Positions 45,915 to 54,976 of a stretch of DNA of 64,000 nucleotides are shown here, piece by piece. Every line of letters begins with the position of its first letter. Position 1 is the stretch's first letter. The DNA comes from Bin80 sp964291275 (GTDB lineage Bacteria > Bacteroidota > Rhodothermia > Rhodothermales > Bin80): contig OZ219799.1 of the NCBI GenBank assembly GCA_964291275.2, forward strand, positions 310,001-374,000, in the 5' to 3' direction. The position numbers were made by a program, and so were the translations under genes. Under the pieces are notes generated by a model, which made no database searches, had not been told where the DNA came from, and worked only from the letters and a program-made list of their open reading frames with translations.

Positions 45915-47159
45915 ATGAAATTCTTTACGGCGCTAATTTCAGATTCCATCAAAGGGGGGATCACAAACACATCCGTATGGGCCGGCGTGCGTTGCTCCAC
46001 TGGGAGGCACAGCACCACATTCTGTCATCTCAACCCCATAGCGCGACAGGCTTATTGTCGGCTTGCATGTTTCTCTACTCTGGTCGCATTTTTTTCATTT
46101 CTGCTCGGCCCAGTTCTCGCACAGATGCCGGAGCATGCACCTTCCGGAGAGACTGACTTCAGAGAATGGGAGAACCTAGGATGGGCGAATATAGACCCGG
46201 GAAGGTCAATTCTTGATCAGGATGAGCGCTTCCGGCTGAAGATCTTTCAGTACAGGATCCACATGGAAATGACTGTGGCTGCAATTTCGGCAATGAAGCC
46301 AGTCGCACATGCGGGCATGAATATCTGTGATCGAACGGCTGTCGTAATGAGTGCGATCTTGAGTCAGATCCCCGGCACGAATGATTGTGCAGAAGTTACG
46401 AGTACACAACTAGCCGCAATCACAGGTCTCTCACGGTTAGACTCTAAAAACATTTCAAGCCTGAAGGCCGGAGATTTTGATGGTCTGATTTCACTAACTT
46501 CGCTCAATTTGTGGCGTAATAGTCTGGCTACGCTCCCCGAGGGCATCTTTGATGAACTGACCTCGCTGACTTCGCTTGATTTGAGCGAAAATGCTCTGGT
46601 CACGCTCCCCGACGGCATCTTTGATGAACTGACTTCGCTGGATGTGCTTGGTTTGGGCCGAAATGATCTGGTCACGCTCCCCGACGGCATCTTTGATGAA
46701 CTGACTTCGCTGCATGGGCTTTACTTGAATGGTAATGACCTGAGTACGCTCCCCGATGGCATCTTTAATCCGCTGAGCTCGCTGCGTGTGCTTGATTTGG
46801 AGCGTAATGATCTGTACACACTCCACGACGACATCTTTGATGCACTGACCTCGCTGGAGGTGCTTGGTTTGGGCGGAAATGATCTGCACACGCTCCCTGG
46901 CGGCATCTTTGATGAATTGTCCTCGCTGGGTGGGCTTATTTTGTATGATAATGGTCTGGTCACGCTCCCCGAGGACATCTTTGATGAACTGACCTCGCTG
47001 ACTTCGCTTGATTTGTGGCGTAACAATCTGGTCACGCTCCCCGACGGCATCTTTGATGAACCGACCTCGCTGACTTGGCTTTTCTTGGATGGTAATGCTC
47101 TGGACACGCTTCCCGAGGGCATCTTTGATGAATTGACCTCGCTGACTTGGCTTCGGTTG
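45915..47159 (+). pseudogene. LRR surface protein, 5' part (split by group II intron)
   Basis: This 5' part encodes 415 residues. An N-terminal region with a hydrophobic export segment (STLVAFFSFLLGPVLAQ) is followed by a capping segment ICDRTAVVMSAI and TSTQLAAITGL. Then come nine complete and one partial 24-residue leucine-rich repeats of the form LTSLxxLxLxxNxLxTLPDGIFDE. The underlying DNA is a 72-base tandem repeat. The frame ends at the intron junction after TTG (47157-47159); the ORF runs on only into intron sequence, stopping at 47219. Joined to 55340, the frame continues precisely (LRL/GNNDLSMLPDG). The protein would be secreted and surface-displayed through the sorting domain of the 3' part. 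Confidence 0.85.
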
Positions 47160-47199
47160 ATCGCGGTAGGGACCCGAGTTTCCTCGGGCCCCCCGCACA

Positions 47200-47231
47200 G
47201 ATCCGGACGGGCGCGCTAACGCATCCGGCTC
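47200..47231 (-). ncRNA. Domain V of group II intron 1
   Basis: A 32-base hairpin on the reverse strand starting GAGCCGGATGCG and closing with CGTCCGGATC, the catalytic core of the ribozyme. The reverse-transcriptase ORF ends inside it (ATGCGTTAG). Confidence 0.8.
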
Positions 47232-48718
47232 CTCCCTTGGGTTACTCTCGCGTGCGTGACGGAAAATCGTCTCGCCGGCCAGTCATGGCGTATTTTCAGC
47301 TTCGGCCAGTAGCGCTCTGTTAGGCGCTCCAATTGCTCCCAGGTCGTCCGATCCTTTTGGGATCGTCTCCGCAGCACTCGCAACCAGATCCATTTCAAAG
47401 ACTTAAAACACCTCCGTAAGTACCAATAACTCCATGGGACGGCATAGTAATTTAGCCAACCATTGAGTACTTGGCCGAGCCATTTGCCCGTCTCATGCAC
47501 ACTTTGGTGCATCCTACGCCATAGTTCGGTACGGATTCGTTTTATGAAGCGCACCATGCGCTTTGCTATTGGCTTGCGGCCCAGTCCAAATGTCCCCCCG
47601 CGGGTTTTACGGCAATAATGCGTAAATCCCAGGAAGTCAAAGGTCTTGGGCTTGCCCTCTCCGCGACTTCTACGAGCCTCTTCTGCCTCACGACCAAATT
47701 CAATCAGTCGCGTTTTCTCCGGGTGCAAACTCAATCCAAATTTCTTCAATCGGGTCCGCAATGCTTGTAGAAATCTCTCCGCCGCCGCCTTGTTCTCAAA
47801 ACACACCACAAAATCATCCGCATATCGGATGATGTACGACTCGCCGCCGATCTTTTGTAATCTGCGCTGGTGTTGAAACCATATGTCCAGCACATAATGG
47901 AGATAGATGTTTGCAAGTATTGGAGAGATCACAGCGCCTTGTGGCGTACCTTGCTCACTTGCTTGCCACTCTCCATCCTCCATTATTCCCGCCTTTAAGA
48001 ACTTTATGATGATGCGTAATAACCGCTCGTCTGCAATACGGTGGCGCAGAAAGCGCATCAGCCATTGCTGATCTACCATATCAAAGAACTTGCGAATATC
48101 CGCATCCACCACATAGTTCACATTCCGGCGTTCGATTACATACGCTAAGGCATCCAGTGCATTATGGGCACTGCGGCCCGGCCTGAATCCATAGCTGAAC
48201 CCGCAGAACTCATGCTCATAAATGGGCTCCAGGATACACTTTACAATTGCAGTCTGGACGATCTTGTCTTCCAGGGCTGCAATCCCGAGCGGTCGTGTCC
48301 CCCCGTCTGGCTTGGGTATATTTACCCGCCGACTTGGGGTTGCTCGAAACGATCCACGGTGTACGCGCGTGCATAGATCCGCGATGCGCTGATCTACTTC
48401 CGCTTCGTACGCCTCCCATGTCACCTGATCCACCCCCGGTGATGCATCCCGCTTTAATGCGAAAAACGCCGCCCTCAGTGAATCCTCGCTGATATGGTGC
48501 AGTAACGTGGTAAGCTTCTCCTTTGGGTTCCGTTGAACGAATTCCCGTAGACGCGCAATCCCCTGGTGCACACGTGCCCATTTCTGCGCATGGTGTGTGG
48601 TAGAATCTTGCGCCTTCCCCTCGGGTGAGGGCCTTGGCTCCTCCTGCTCCGTAGGTTGCCCCTTGTTCGCAGGTCTCACGGCTACTATGCCCTCATCTGA
48701 CTTCTCCATTTTGTGCAT
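47216..48718 (-). CDS. Group II intron reverse transcriptase/maturase 1
   Basis: A 500-residue intron-encoded protein. RT motifs include PDGGTRPLGIAALEDKIVQ (block 2), FSYGFRPGRSAHNAL, QGTPQGAVISPILANIYLHY, and the catalytic RYADDFVV near residue 298. The maturase X domain has GWLNYYAVP and the C-terminal helices; no HNH endonuclease domain follows. The ORF stop falls inside ribozyme domain V, as also in the second intron. It promotes splicing and retrohoming of its host intron. Its N-terminal extension (SDEGIVAVRPANKG) is shared with the relic at 33.6-33.8 kb. The frame is intact, so the protein could act in trans. Confidence 0.93.
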   Translation of the reverse strand: MHKMEKSDEGIVAVRPANKGQPTEQEEPRPSPEGKAQDSTTHHAQKWARVHQGIARLREFVQRNPKEKLTTLLHHISEDSLRAAFFALKRDASPGVDQVTWEAYEAEVDQRIADLCTRVHRGSFRATPSRRVNIPKPDGGTRPLGIAALEDKIVQTAIVKCILEPIYEHEFCGFSYGFRPGRSAHNALDALAYVIERRNVNYVVDADIRKFFDMVDQQWLMRFLRHRIADERLLRIIIKFLKAGIMEDGEWQASEQGTPQGAVISPILANIYLHYVLDIWFQHQRRLQKIGGESYIIRYADDFVVCFENKAAAERFLQALRTRLKKFGLSLHPEKTRLIEFGREAEEARRSRGEGKPKTFDFLGFTHYCRKTRGGTFGLGRKPIAKRMVRFIKRIRTELWRRMHQSVHETGKWLGQVLNGWLNYYAVPWSYWYLRRCFKSLKWIWLRVLRRRSQKDRTTWEQLERLTERYWPKLKIRHDWPARRFSVTHARVTQGRSRMR

Positions 48719-48822
48719 CTTAGTCTTCGGCCTCTTCCGCCTTCTCTAAACGGCCCCGTACGACAACAGGGCAAAATGGAGAGTCAAGTAGCCGGGGGGA
48801 ATCTCACCCCCCGGCCCTCACA

Positions 48823-48856
48823 GAACCGTGCGTGAGCCTCTCAACTCACACGGCTC
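48823..48856 (-). ncRNA. Domain V of group II intron 2
   Basis: The 34-base canonical hairpin GAGCCGTGTGAG ... CTCACGCACGGTTC on the reverse strand. The host RT ORF stops inside it. Confidence 0.88.
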
Positions 48857-50166
48857 CTACCATGCAGCCGTTCGGAATTGAATAAAGGTGAACCATGAAG
48901 AAACTCCCAGTGCACGAACAATCCCGAATCCCGACGAGCACGCTCTATTAACCACGTAAACGCCCGAAGCCACCGACCACGGAAACGTTTATATTTCCGC
49001 ATTAGCCACCGTGTTAGGTGACGGTCAATGCCTTCCAATGGCCGCCTTAATGCTGATTTAAAGAACGCACCGTAATAATCAATCCATCCACGTACCGTGG
49101 CATTGATCTTGCCCGCTATGTACGTAATCGGGTGTGGACTCATTCGAGCCAACCTCCAACCATGGATCGTCTCTTGTACGGCCTTCATCGCCTTCCGACT
49201 TATCGCCGGATTGAACCCAAGAAAATTCCTCCCCCTCCGACTCCGTGTCTTCCGCGGTCGAAACGTATACCCCAGAAAATCGAACGAAGTGTTTGGAAAT
49301 GAACCCCGAAAGTATGCCTGCTTGCAGTATACAATCTTGGTTTTCACTGGGTGCAAGGTTAAGTTGCAAGCCTTAAAGCGTTCCCTCAGCACCTTCCAGA
49401 GGTAGCGCGCTTGCTTCTTTGTCGTGCAATGGCATACGATGTCGTCTGCATACCGCTCAAATGGAATGTGCGAATACCTCCGTTCCATCCATTTATCAAA
49501 CGCGTAATGCAGAAACAGATTGGCCAGCAGCGGACTGATTACCCCGCCCTGCGGGGTCCCAACATCCCGAGCCTCTTCCGTCCCGTCTGGATGAATCACC
49601 GGTGCCGTCAGCCAACGCTCTATATATAAGAGCACCCACTTCTGATCCGTGTGTAGCCGGACCGCTTTCATCAACAGAGCATGGTCTATCGTATCAAAAT
49701 AAGATTTGATATCCATGTCCAGTACCCAGGCCCGCTTCCAGCATCGCGTTCGCGTCTGCCGGAGTGCGTCATGGGCCGATTTGTTCGGTCGGTATCCATA
49801 GGAATCGGGATGGAACTCTCGTTCCAGTTCCGGCTCCAAAACCTGCTTCACCACCATCTGTGCCACCCGATCCGCAACGGTTGGGATTCCCAAGGGCCGG
49901 ACGCCTCCGTCCGACTTCGGAATATTTACCCGTCGCACCGGCTGTGGATGATAACTGCCCGATGCCATTCGATTCCAGAGCTTGTAGAGATTATCCGCAA
50001 GCTTGGCCTCGAAATCTGCGATGGACTGCGCATCGATCCCCGCCCCGCCTTGGTTCGCCTTTACACGCTTCCACGCCTCCCAAACTTGTCGCTTGGTCAC
50101 TGGAAACGGCTTTGCGTTTTGCGTTGAAGTCCTCCCTTTCGGTTGCTTCCTCGCGTCCTGCTGCAT
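48841..50166 (-). CDS. Group II intron reverse transcriptase/maturase 2
   Basis: A 441-residue intron-encoded RT of a different lineage from the first. It shows SDGGVRPLGIPTVADRVAQ, then PDSYGYRPNKSAHDALRQ, GTPQGGVISPLLANLFLHY and the catalytic RYADDIVC near 239-242. The maturase region contains GWIDYYGAF. There is no DNA endonuclease domain. The ORF ends inside domain V of its own intron. The frame is intact. Confidence 0.93.
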   Translation of the reverse strand: MQQDARKQPKGRTSTQNAKPFPVTKRQVWEAWKRVKANQGGAGIDAQSIADFEAKLADNLYKLWNRMASGSYHPQPVRRVNIPKSDGGVRPLGIPTVADRVAQMVVKQVLEPELEREFHPDSYGYRPNKSAHDALRQTRTRCWKRAWVLDMDIKSYFDTIDHALLMKAVRLHTDQKWVLLYIERWLTAPVIHPDGTEEARDVGTPQGGVISPLLANLFLHYAFDKWMERRYSHIPFERYADDIVCHCTTKKQARYLWKVLRERFKACNLTLHPVKTKIVYCKQAYFRGSFPNTSFDFLGYTFRPRKTRSRRGRNFLGFNPAISRKAMKAVQETIHGWRLARMSPHPITYIAGKINATVRGWIDYYGAFFKSALRRPLEGIDRHLTRWLMRKYKRFRGRWLRAFTWLIERARRDSGLFVHWEFLHGSPLFNSERLHGRSRVS

Positions 50167-50597
50167 GGTTCACCCCCTTCGCTCCTCTCCCGTTACAGGA
50201 GTCTCATCACTACTACGAGGTGATCCGCCCGTGTGGAGTGCCTTGGTACTCAATGGCTTACAGGTACTGCCTGCTTGCCACGCTCCCTTCTCATCACTCC
50301 GACACGTTCCCACGTTCCGTATAAGGGCCCAAGTCGCATTCTCGCCACGTTTATGCCGGAGGCCGGTTGGCCAGTAAGCAGGTCCCCGCCAACCTCGTCC
50401 CGGGATCAGGAGAATACCCCGGTTTTGACCATCTTCTAAGGACTTTCGACTCGTCATCCGTGATTCACTTGCGTTCGACTCTACGACTCTCACCTGACAG
50501 GTTCCTACACCTGCCTTTTCCCAGCACGCTCACCACCACACCTCTTTAGTGCAGCAGCTGTGGGCGGTTTGCAACCTCCGCCTGCACGGCGATTGCG

Positions 50598-50628
50598 GGG
50601 GGCCGTCCCCATAAGCGTTAACTTGTTT
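50598..50628 (+). repeat. IS4 element left terminal inverted repeat
   Basis: 31 bases, exactly complementary to 54946-54976. Confidence 0.9.
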
Positions 50629-51260
50629 TAGTGACAGAAAAATATCGTTCAATTTGATAGTTTCTGAGTCTGGGTGGCTCTGCCAGCGACTTGGAAATGA
50701 TAGGCCAATGCTGAATCATTTCCTTCAAGGCGTAGTGTGGCTCAATTGCCCGCACAACTTGATTCAGTGCAAACTTAAAGTCTCTCCATGCACTTCGTCT
50801 GCACTGGATAGCCCCAGGGGGAAAATGTCCGTGCATGTCGGATGATTTTTTCGGTCAACAGTGCAACCATTAGCTTCCCGTAGAGCCACGCCTGTGAACT
50901 TTCCTCATCTAATTTCGGCAGATGTCCCAGTTGGGCCAATGATTTGAATCGTTTGAAGACCAGTTCCACCTGCCAGCGTAATCGATACCATTCCAGGATA
51001 TCGTTCTCCGAAAATTCATCGACCGGGAAGGTCGTAAACAGGATAACATAGCGCGCATAACGTAAGGTTTCATCTCGTGGTCGATGCCCCTTGCGCTTTG
51101 CCGTCTTTAAGATCCGATTCTCTGCCTCTTGGATGGCTTCGTCTGCTTTGCGCAATGCACAAATACGTCCTTGGATTGGGGGAAAGGTTTTGATGAATAC
51201 CGTCCAGACCCCCGCCTTCCCTGCCTGTTTGATCGATTCCACGGAGGCTAATAAATCAAA
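50618..51260 (-). pseudogene. IS4 transposase, C-terminal part
   Basis: This is the continuation of the transposase begun at 54822. It carries the third catalytic residue in YRLRWQVELVFKRFKS (the Y-R-E-K-type signature). The first frame stops at 50775. The conserved C-terminus (RRSAWRDFKFALNQVVRAIEP, then SLAEPPRLRN) is in the next frame to 50618, so one more frameshift lies near the CCCC-A-GGGGG-AAAA run at 50812-50825. Removing the inner transposon joins FETKPGQSFD to LLASVESIKQ in frame. Confidence 0.8.
51253..51260 (+). repeat. IS1595 target duplication, left copy (AAATCAAA)
   Basis: An 8-base direct repeat identical to 54173-54180 flanks the inner transposon. Eight bases is the usual IS1595-family duplication length. 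Confidence 0.9.
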
Positions 51261-51300
51261 GGGAATTATATACGATAGTACCCATGAAATTTCCCAGATT
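51261..51300 (+). repeat. IS1595 left terminal inverted repeat, 40 bp
   Basis: Exactly complementary to 54133-54172. Confidence 0.92.
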
Positions 51301-51327
51301 TCCCGGGAACGATTCATACTGATTTTT

Positions 51328-51516
51328 TCAGGGCTTGATCTTGTGGGGAGGCGTGGACAGGATCACACGCGCAAGCTCATCCGGCGTCGCCGGGATACTA
51401 CCCTGCAAGTTCATGATGTCGTTCTTCACTGGACGACCGCGTGGCTTCTTGGTATACTTCTTGGTCCTGACGATGGGTTTCGAGCGCTTGGGTGGCTTCA
51501 TGGTGGGGAAGTTCAT
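51328..51516 (-). CDS. Small AT-hook protein, transposon cargo
   Basis: A 62-residue basic protein. KKPRGRPVKND contains the RGRP core of an AT-hook, a minor-groove DNA-binding motif. The rest, GSIPATPDELARVILSTPP, resembles a short conserved motif I recall from small proteins next to methyltransferases and transposases. The gene starts 17 bases downstream of the methyltransferase stop, so it is probably translated from the same transcript. It could be a regulator or accessory factor of the cargo enzyme; no function is known to me. Confidence 0.5.
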   Translation of the reverse strand: MNFPTMKPPKRSKPIVRTKKYTKKPRGRPVKNDIMNLQGSIPATPDELARVILSTPPHKIKP

Positions 51517-51532
51517 TCTAGGAAAATCCTAA

Positions 51533-53079
51533 CTAGTTCATTGGTTTGCCCGTATACGGGTCGTTCATAGTGGGCAATCTGGCAGGGCGTTGATCGAAAT
51601 AATCCGCAATAGACCACATCTGCATCCGAGGAAATGAATATCCCGCTATGGAAATCTTGCCGATATTTACAGATTCTTTTTTTGCTTCGGTTGAATTAAC
51701 CGGTTTGAGTGTCACGTAGCAACCTAATGCTGCGTCATCTCGCCCCATGACACCCATAAAGTCGCGTAATCCGCTTAGATTGAACTTGCCTCCTTTTACC
51801 TGAGCAAGCGCCAGTTTCGTATCCCAGTTATCTGGCTTACGTGTGATAGTTGCACGCCCATCTACTCCTCCGTCAGCCACCTGTCTGGTGTTGGGTGCAA
51901 ATCCAGGTAGACGTGTTATAGCCCATGATTCAAAATAAAATGGGGACTCTTTTGCCATTTTCTCGGCAGCACGTAAAGACTGTGGGATACCATAGGCAGG
52001 AACCGTTTTGTCTTTCAACTTTCTGTCCACTACCACATCAATCGCGAAAGAGGATATATCAATTCCTACGAATTGACGATTAAGTCTTCTCGCAGCAGCA
52101 ACAGTCGTTCCGCAACCGCAGAATGGGTCAAGAACAATATCTCCTTCGTCACTTGAAGCCTTGATGATGCGTTCCAACAAAAGATCTGGCTTTTGAGTGT
52201 CGTAATCAAGGCTTTCCTTCCCCCGAACTGCGCGCAAATCTGTCCAAATATCTTCTAATGGGACCCCCATAGCATCAGAGAGATATTTCTTATAACGGAA
52301 TGGGCCACCTTCTCGTGCTTGGGTCAATAAACCATTATCCCACCTGCGTTGCATTTCTTCCTCATTAAAACGCCACGCTTCTGTAACCCCCCTGAATGTG
52401 TATGGCAAATTTCCGCCGGCCTTGTTGGTACATGGGAAGGTTGCATAACGACCACGGTGATCCTTGTGCTTGTACTCCTTGTTAATATAATCTTTGTCAT
52501 AGGCGGTGTATTGCTTGCGGTACACCGCCTTTTCTGGATCACCATACCACAAAATAATGTCGTGGGCAGATCCCATTGTTTTTTTTGCTAGATTGTGTTT
52601 CTCCTGCTTTCGCTTCCAGACAATCTCATTTCTAAATCCCCCCCCCTTTTTTTTGCGAATATGGCATCCATTAGTACTTTAAGGTAATGGCTCGCCGTTG
52701 GATCACAGTGCAAATAGATGCTTCCAGTATCTTTCAACAATCGATCCATCACCTCTAGTCGCTCTGCCATATAAGTCAGATAGGAGAGCATTCCGCTCGG
52801 ACGAAGTATTCGATTTAAGCCCATAATCGCGTTGTGTGCCTTTCTCCCCACCGCATTTTGATACATGTACAATCTATCCGCAGCTGCTTCATCCCAGGAC
52901 CACATATCCGTAAAGGCTCGGTATTGTGCATCACCTCCACCATCCTTGTGAAACAACTGATTATAGTTTGCCTTTGAGTTAAATGGGGGATCCAAGTAGA
53001 TCAAGTCTACGGACTGGTCATCCCATTTATTCATCCAGTCCAAGCAGTCCCCATAATATAGTGCGTTGGTTTCCATCAT
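51533..53079 (-). pseudogene. DNA methyltransferase fused to Mrr-like nuclease domain, OFF frame
   Basis: The N-terminal frame (53079-52588) has the catalytic motif DPPFNSKANYN (residues about 30-40) and stops after 163 residues. The C-terminal frame (to 51533) continues FRNEIVWKRKQEKHN and contains the S-adenosylmethionine motif VLDPFCGCGTTVAAARRL. A PD-(D/E)XK-like end follows: DGGVDGRATI, then LAQVKGGKFNLSGLRDFMGV, as in Mrr-type restriction domains. The two frames meet at an A8G9 run (52638-52654). Adding one G, or losing two, restores about 515 residues. As written the enzyme is off. It overlaps the transposase stop by four bases. Confidence 0.75.
52638..52654 (-). repeat. A8G9 homopolymer at the methyltransferase frame break
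   Basis: The forward strand has nine C followed by eight T. Tracts of this length are hypermutable by slippage. At nine G the methyltransferase frame is broken; at ten it is open. Confidence 0.75.
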
Positions 53080-54045
53080 GTTCTTGCGACGTTACCAATT
53101 TTCCGAGTGAGCATATTGTACGTGAGCCGTTTCCCCACAAACCCCTCAGCTGCTTTTTCCATCTGCGTAACGGTATCGAGTCTGCGTACATTGTGGCGCC
53201 CCACGAACTCATCTACGTAGCGCTGTAGATGCTCGGGTGACATTTTGTGATAGGTGCCATAATAGCCACGTTTCAAGAGCGCCCAGAACGACTCCATGCC
53301 GTTGATGTGCGCCTGACCATCCACGTATTGCTTGACGGAGTGCTTAACGGTTGCGTGTGCGGCTCTCTTCAACGCCTGGTACGCTTTTGCGTCATCGGTA
53401 TAGGTTTTGCGCCTCCTGCCGCGAAGTGCTGTATACGAAGCCTGTGAGCGTATCTGCGGTAGTATCTGATACGACCTTTGCCTGTACCTGCAGGGTAGAG
53501 CGATCTTTGATACCTACTACGGCCGTCTTGCCTACGGGGCCCCTGCCGGCGTTGAGCTTCTTATCGGCGTGCTTGTTATGTTCCTTGCCTCCAAAGAACG
53601 ATTCATCCACTTCGACCGGTCCCGGGAATTGTTCAAGCTCCACATCCCACGTCTTGCGGATACGGTGGGCTAAGTGCCAAGCGGCTTTCTGCGTAATGTT
53701 CAAGTCACGGTGCAACTTCATACTGGACACGCCCTTGATGCCTGTACTCATCACATAGATTGCCACGGCCCATATCTGATAACTCAGATTCGATCCCTGC
53801 ATAACCGTTCCAACACGTACACTAAACCGCTTACGGCAATCTCGGCACCTGTAAGGCATTGTTGGATGCTTCGCGCCGGACTGCACATTTACCGACCCAC
53901 AATGCGGACACGCAGGCTCATTGCCCCAGCGTTTCTGTGCAAACCACGCTTCAGCGGTTGCATCGTCAGGAAACATTTTCAGTATCTCCATCCACGAGAT
54001 ACCCTTGCGATAAGATTTGCCTGGCCCCGTTCTGTGCTTACTCAT
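53076..54045 (-). pseudogene. IS1595/ISXO2-family transposase, one frameshift
   Basis: The N-terminal zinc ribbon (CPHCGSVNVQ and YRCRDCRKRFSVRVGT) and the first catalytic aspartate (VEVDESFFGGKEHNKH) are in the frame that starts at ATG 54045. The frame breaks near 53405, at GCAAAACC. The other frame then gives TYTDDAKAYQALKRAAH (second aspartate) and NGMESFWALLKRGYYGTYH (catalytic glutamate), ending at 53076. With one base corrected, the length is about 320 residues, as expected. As written the transposase is inactive, so mobility would need correction, recoding or a helper. Confidence 0.85.
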
Positions 54046-54132
54046 GCTACTGTGTGATTATCGTACAGTATAGTACCCATAAGCGTATGGAAAGTTCCAT
54101 AAAAGTAAGGAAAAAGTTGGTATTTTGGGGAT

Positions 54133-54172
54133 AATCTGGGAAATTTCATGGGTACTATCGTATATAATTCCC
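54133..54172 (-). repeat. IS1595 right terminal inverted repeat, 40 bp
   Basis: Exactly complementary to 51261-51300. Confidence 0.92.
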
Positions 54173-54180
54173 AAATCAAA
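54173..54180 (+). repeat. IS1595 target duplication, right copy (AAATCAAA)
   Basis: Identical to 51253-51260. Confidence 0.9.
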
Positions 54181-54822
54181 GGACTGGCCGGGCTTCGTCT
54201 CGAACTGCAAGGCTCCAGTATTGACCCGCACGGTCACATAGCCGCCAGATGCCTCCACATGCTGGATTCCCAGAGCGGTTGCATATCCCCGATCCACCAA
54301 AATATAGTCGTCTGACCGGATGGGAAATTGCTTCAAGGACTCCCCCGTCCCTTTTCCTTTCGTCGCTGTTAAATTGAAAAAATCGCAACCCAATGCAGGT
54401 AGGGTTATGCTGTAGTGGAGTCTCCATAGAGATCCCGTACGTCCCAGCTCACTGATGTGGGTCGCGTCAAACGCACGCATTTGACGTCCCACTCCCGCCG
54501 ATACGCCAACTCCATGCTCCTGAAACAGCGCAACACACATCGCATGAAGCCACCTACGAGACTTCTTCAGGCGCTTGAACAATGCGACCGCAGATAGATC
54601 CGCAATCTGAGCCTGACGAACTCGTATGACCGTCTCTCGTAACGAATGACCACATCCTAAATGGATCAACAAGGTTCGAAGTAGGCATTCCGGCGACTTA
54701 TCCTTACGTAGCCCGCGCAATGCACCAGATTCCTCGGCCAACTCCTGCCAATTTTTCGGTAAAAACGAGAGCACAACCGCCCAATCCTCTTCCTCGGGCG
54801 CGCGTGTTACGGTTCCCTTCAT
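54181..54822 (-). pseudogene. IS4 transposase, N-terminal part
   Basis: It starts at ATG 54822 and encodes the N-terminal helical region plus the first two catalytic aspartates (MRAFDATHISELG and SDDYILVDRGYA). The natural frame reaches FETKPGQSFD and is then cut by the IS1595 insertion; the ORF runs on into the transposon to 54058. It continues at 51252. Confidence 0.85.
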
Positions 54823-54945
54823 CTGATTACGATGGTTGAATGATCAATCACAGGTATATCCAACATTCTACCAAATCGGTTAGAATTCAGAATGCTGAAA
54901 TCACGACAATTCCCGTGTAGAGATACCTAAAGATAATCAAATAGG

Positions 54946-54976
54946 AAACAAGTTAACGCTTATGGGGACGGCCCCC
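54946..54976 (-). repeat. IS4 element right terminal inverted repeat
   Basis: 31 bases, exactly complementary to 50598-50628. Confidence 0.9.

Larger units (their letters stand above)
48781..50587 (-). mobile_element. Group II intron 2, nested in intron 1
   Basis: On the reverse strand it starts at or near GTGCAGGCGG (50587). It contains typical domain II-IV sequence (GTAGTAGTGATGAG, then GAGCGAAGGGGG before the ORF), has domain V at 48823-48856, and ends about CTACTTGACTC at 48781. It encodes its own RT (48841-50166). It sits about 62 bases upstream of the RT start of intron 1, within that intron's domain I-IV region, so it arrived after intron 1. The exact 5' boundary is inferred from the GTGNG start consensus. 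Confidence 0.75.
51261..54172 (-). mobile_element. IS1595-family transposon with methyltransferase-nuclease cargo
   Basis: A 2912-base element with perfect 40-base terminal inverted repeats (51261-51300 and 54133-54172, ends GGGAATTATATACGATAG) and an 8-base target duplication. It is inserted in the IS4 transposase gene. Reading leftward it carries the DDE transposase (54045-53076), a DNA methyltransferase fused to a nuclease-like domain (53079-51533), and a small AT-hook protein (51516-51328). The first two overlap by four bases, so the cargo is expressed with the transposase. Perfect ends and a clean duplication mean it arrived recently. Confidence 0.88.
50598..54976 (-). mobile_element. 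IS4-family insertion sequence, split by an IS1595 transposon
   Basis: Perfect 31-base terminal inverted repeats lie at 50598-50628 and 54946-54976 (outer end GGGGGCCGTCCCC). Subtracting the inner transposon and one copy of its target duplication leaves about 1459 bases, the normal IS4 size. The transposase is read leftward. No target duplication of the IS4 element itself is visible in the flanking DNA. It lies between the 5' end of intron 2 and the 5' ribozyme domains of intron 1. Confidence 0.85.

Noticed and set aside
46490..47160. Regular 72-base direct repeats as a CRISPR array
   Set aside because: The repeats are contiguous, coding and diverged without spacers; they encode LRR units.
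46494..47198. Long reverse ORFs (up to 234 codons) across the LRR repeats
   Set aside because: They are antisense shadows of the 72-base repeats; the repeated RGQFIKDA-type peptides simply mirror the LRR codons.
52588..53079. Programmed ribosomal frameshift at A8G9 in the methyltransferase
   Set aside because: Not excluded, but a G9 tract is more typical of replication slippage; no downstream pseudoknot was evident by eye.
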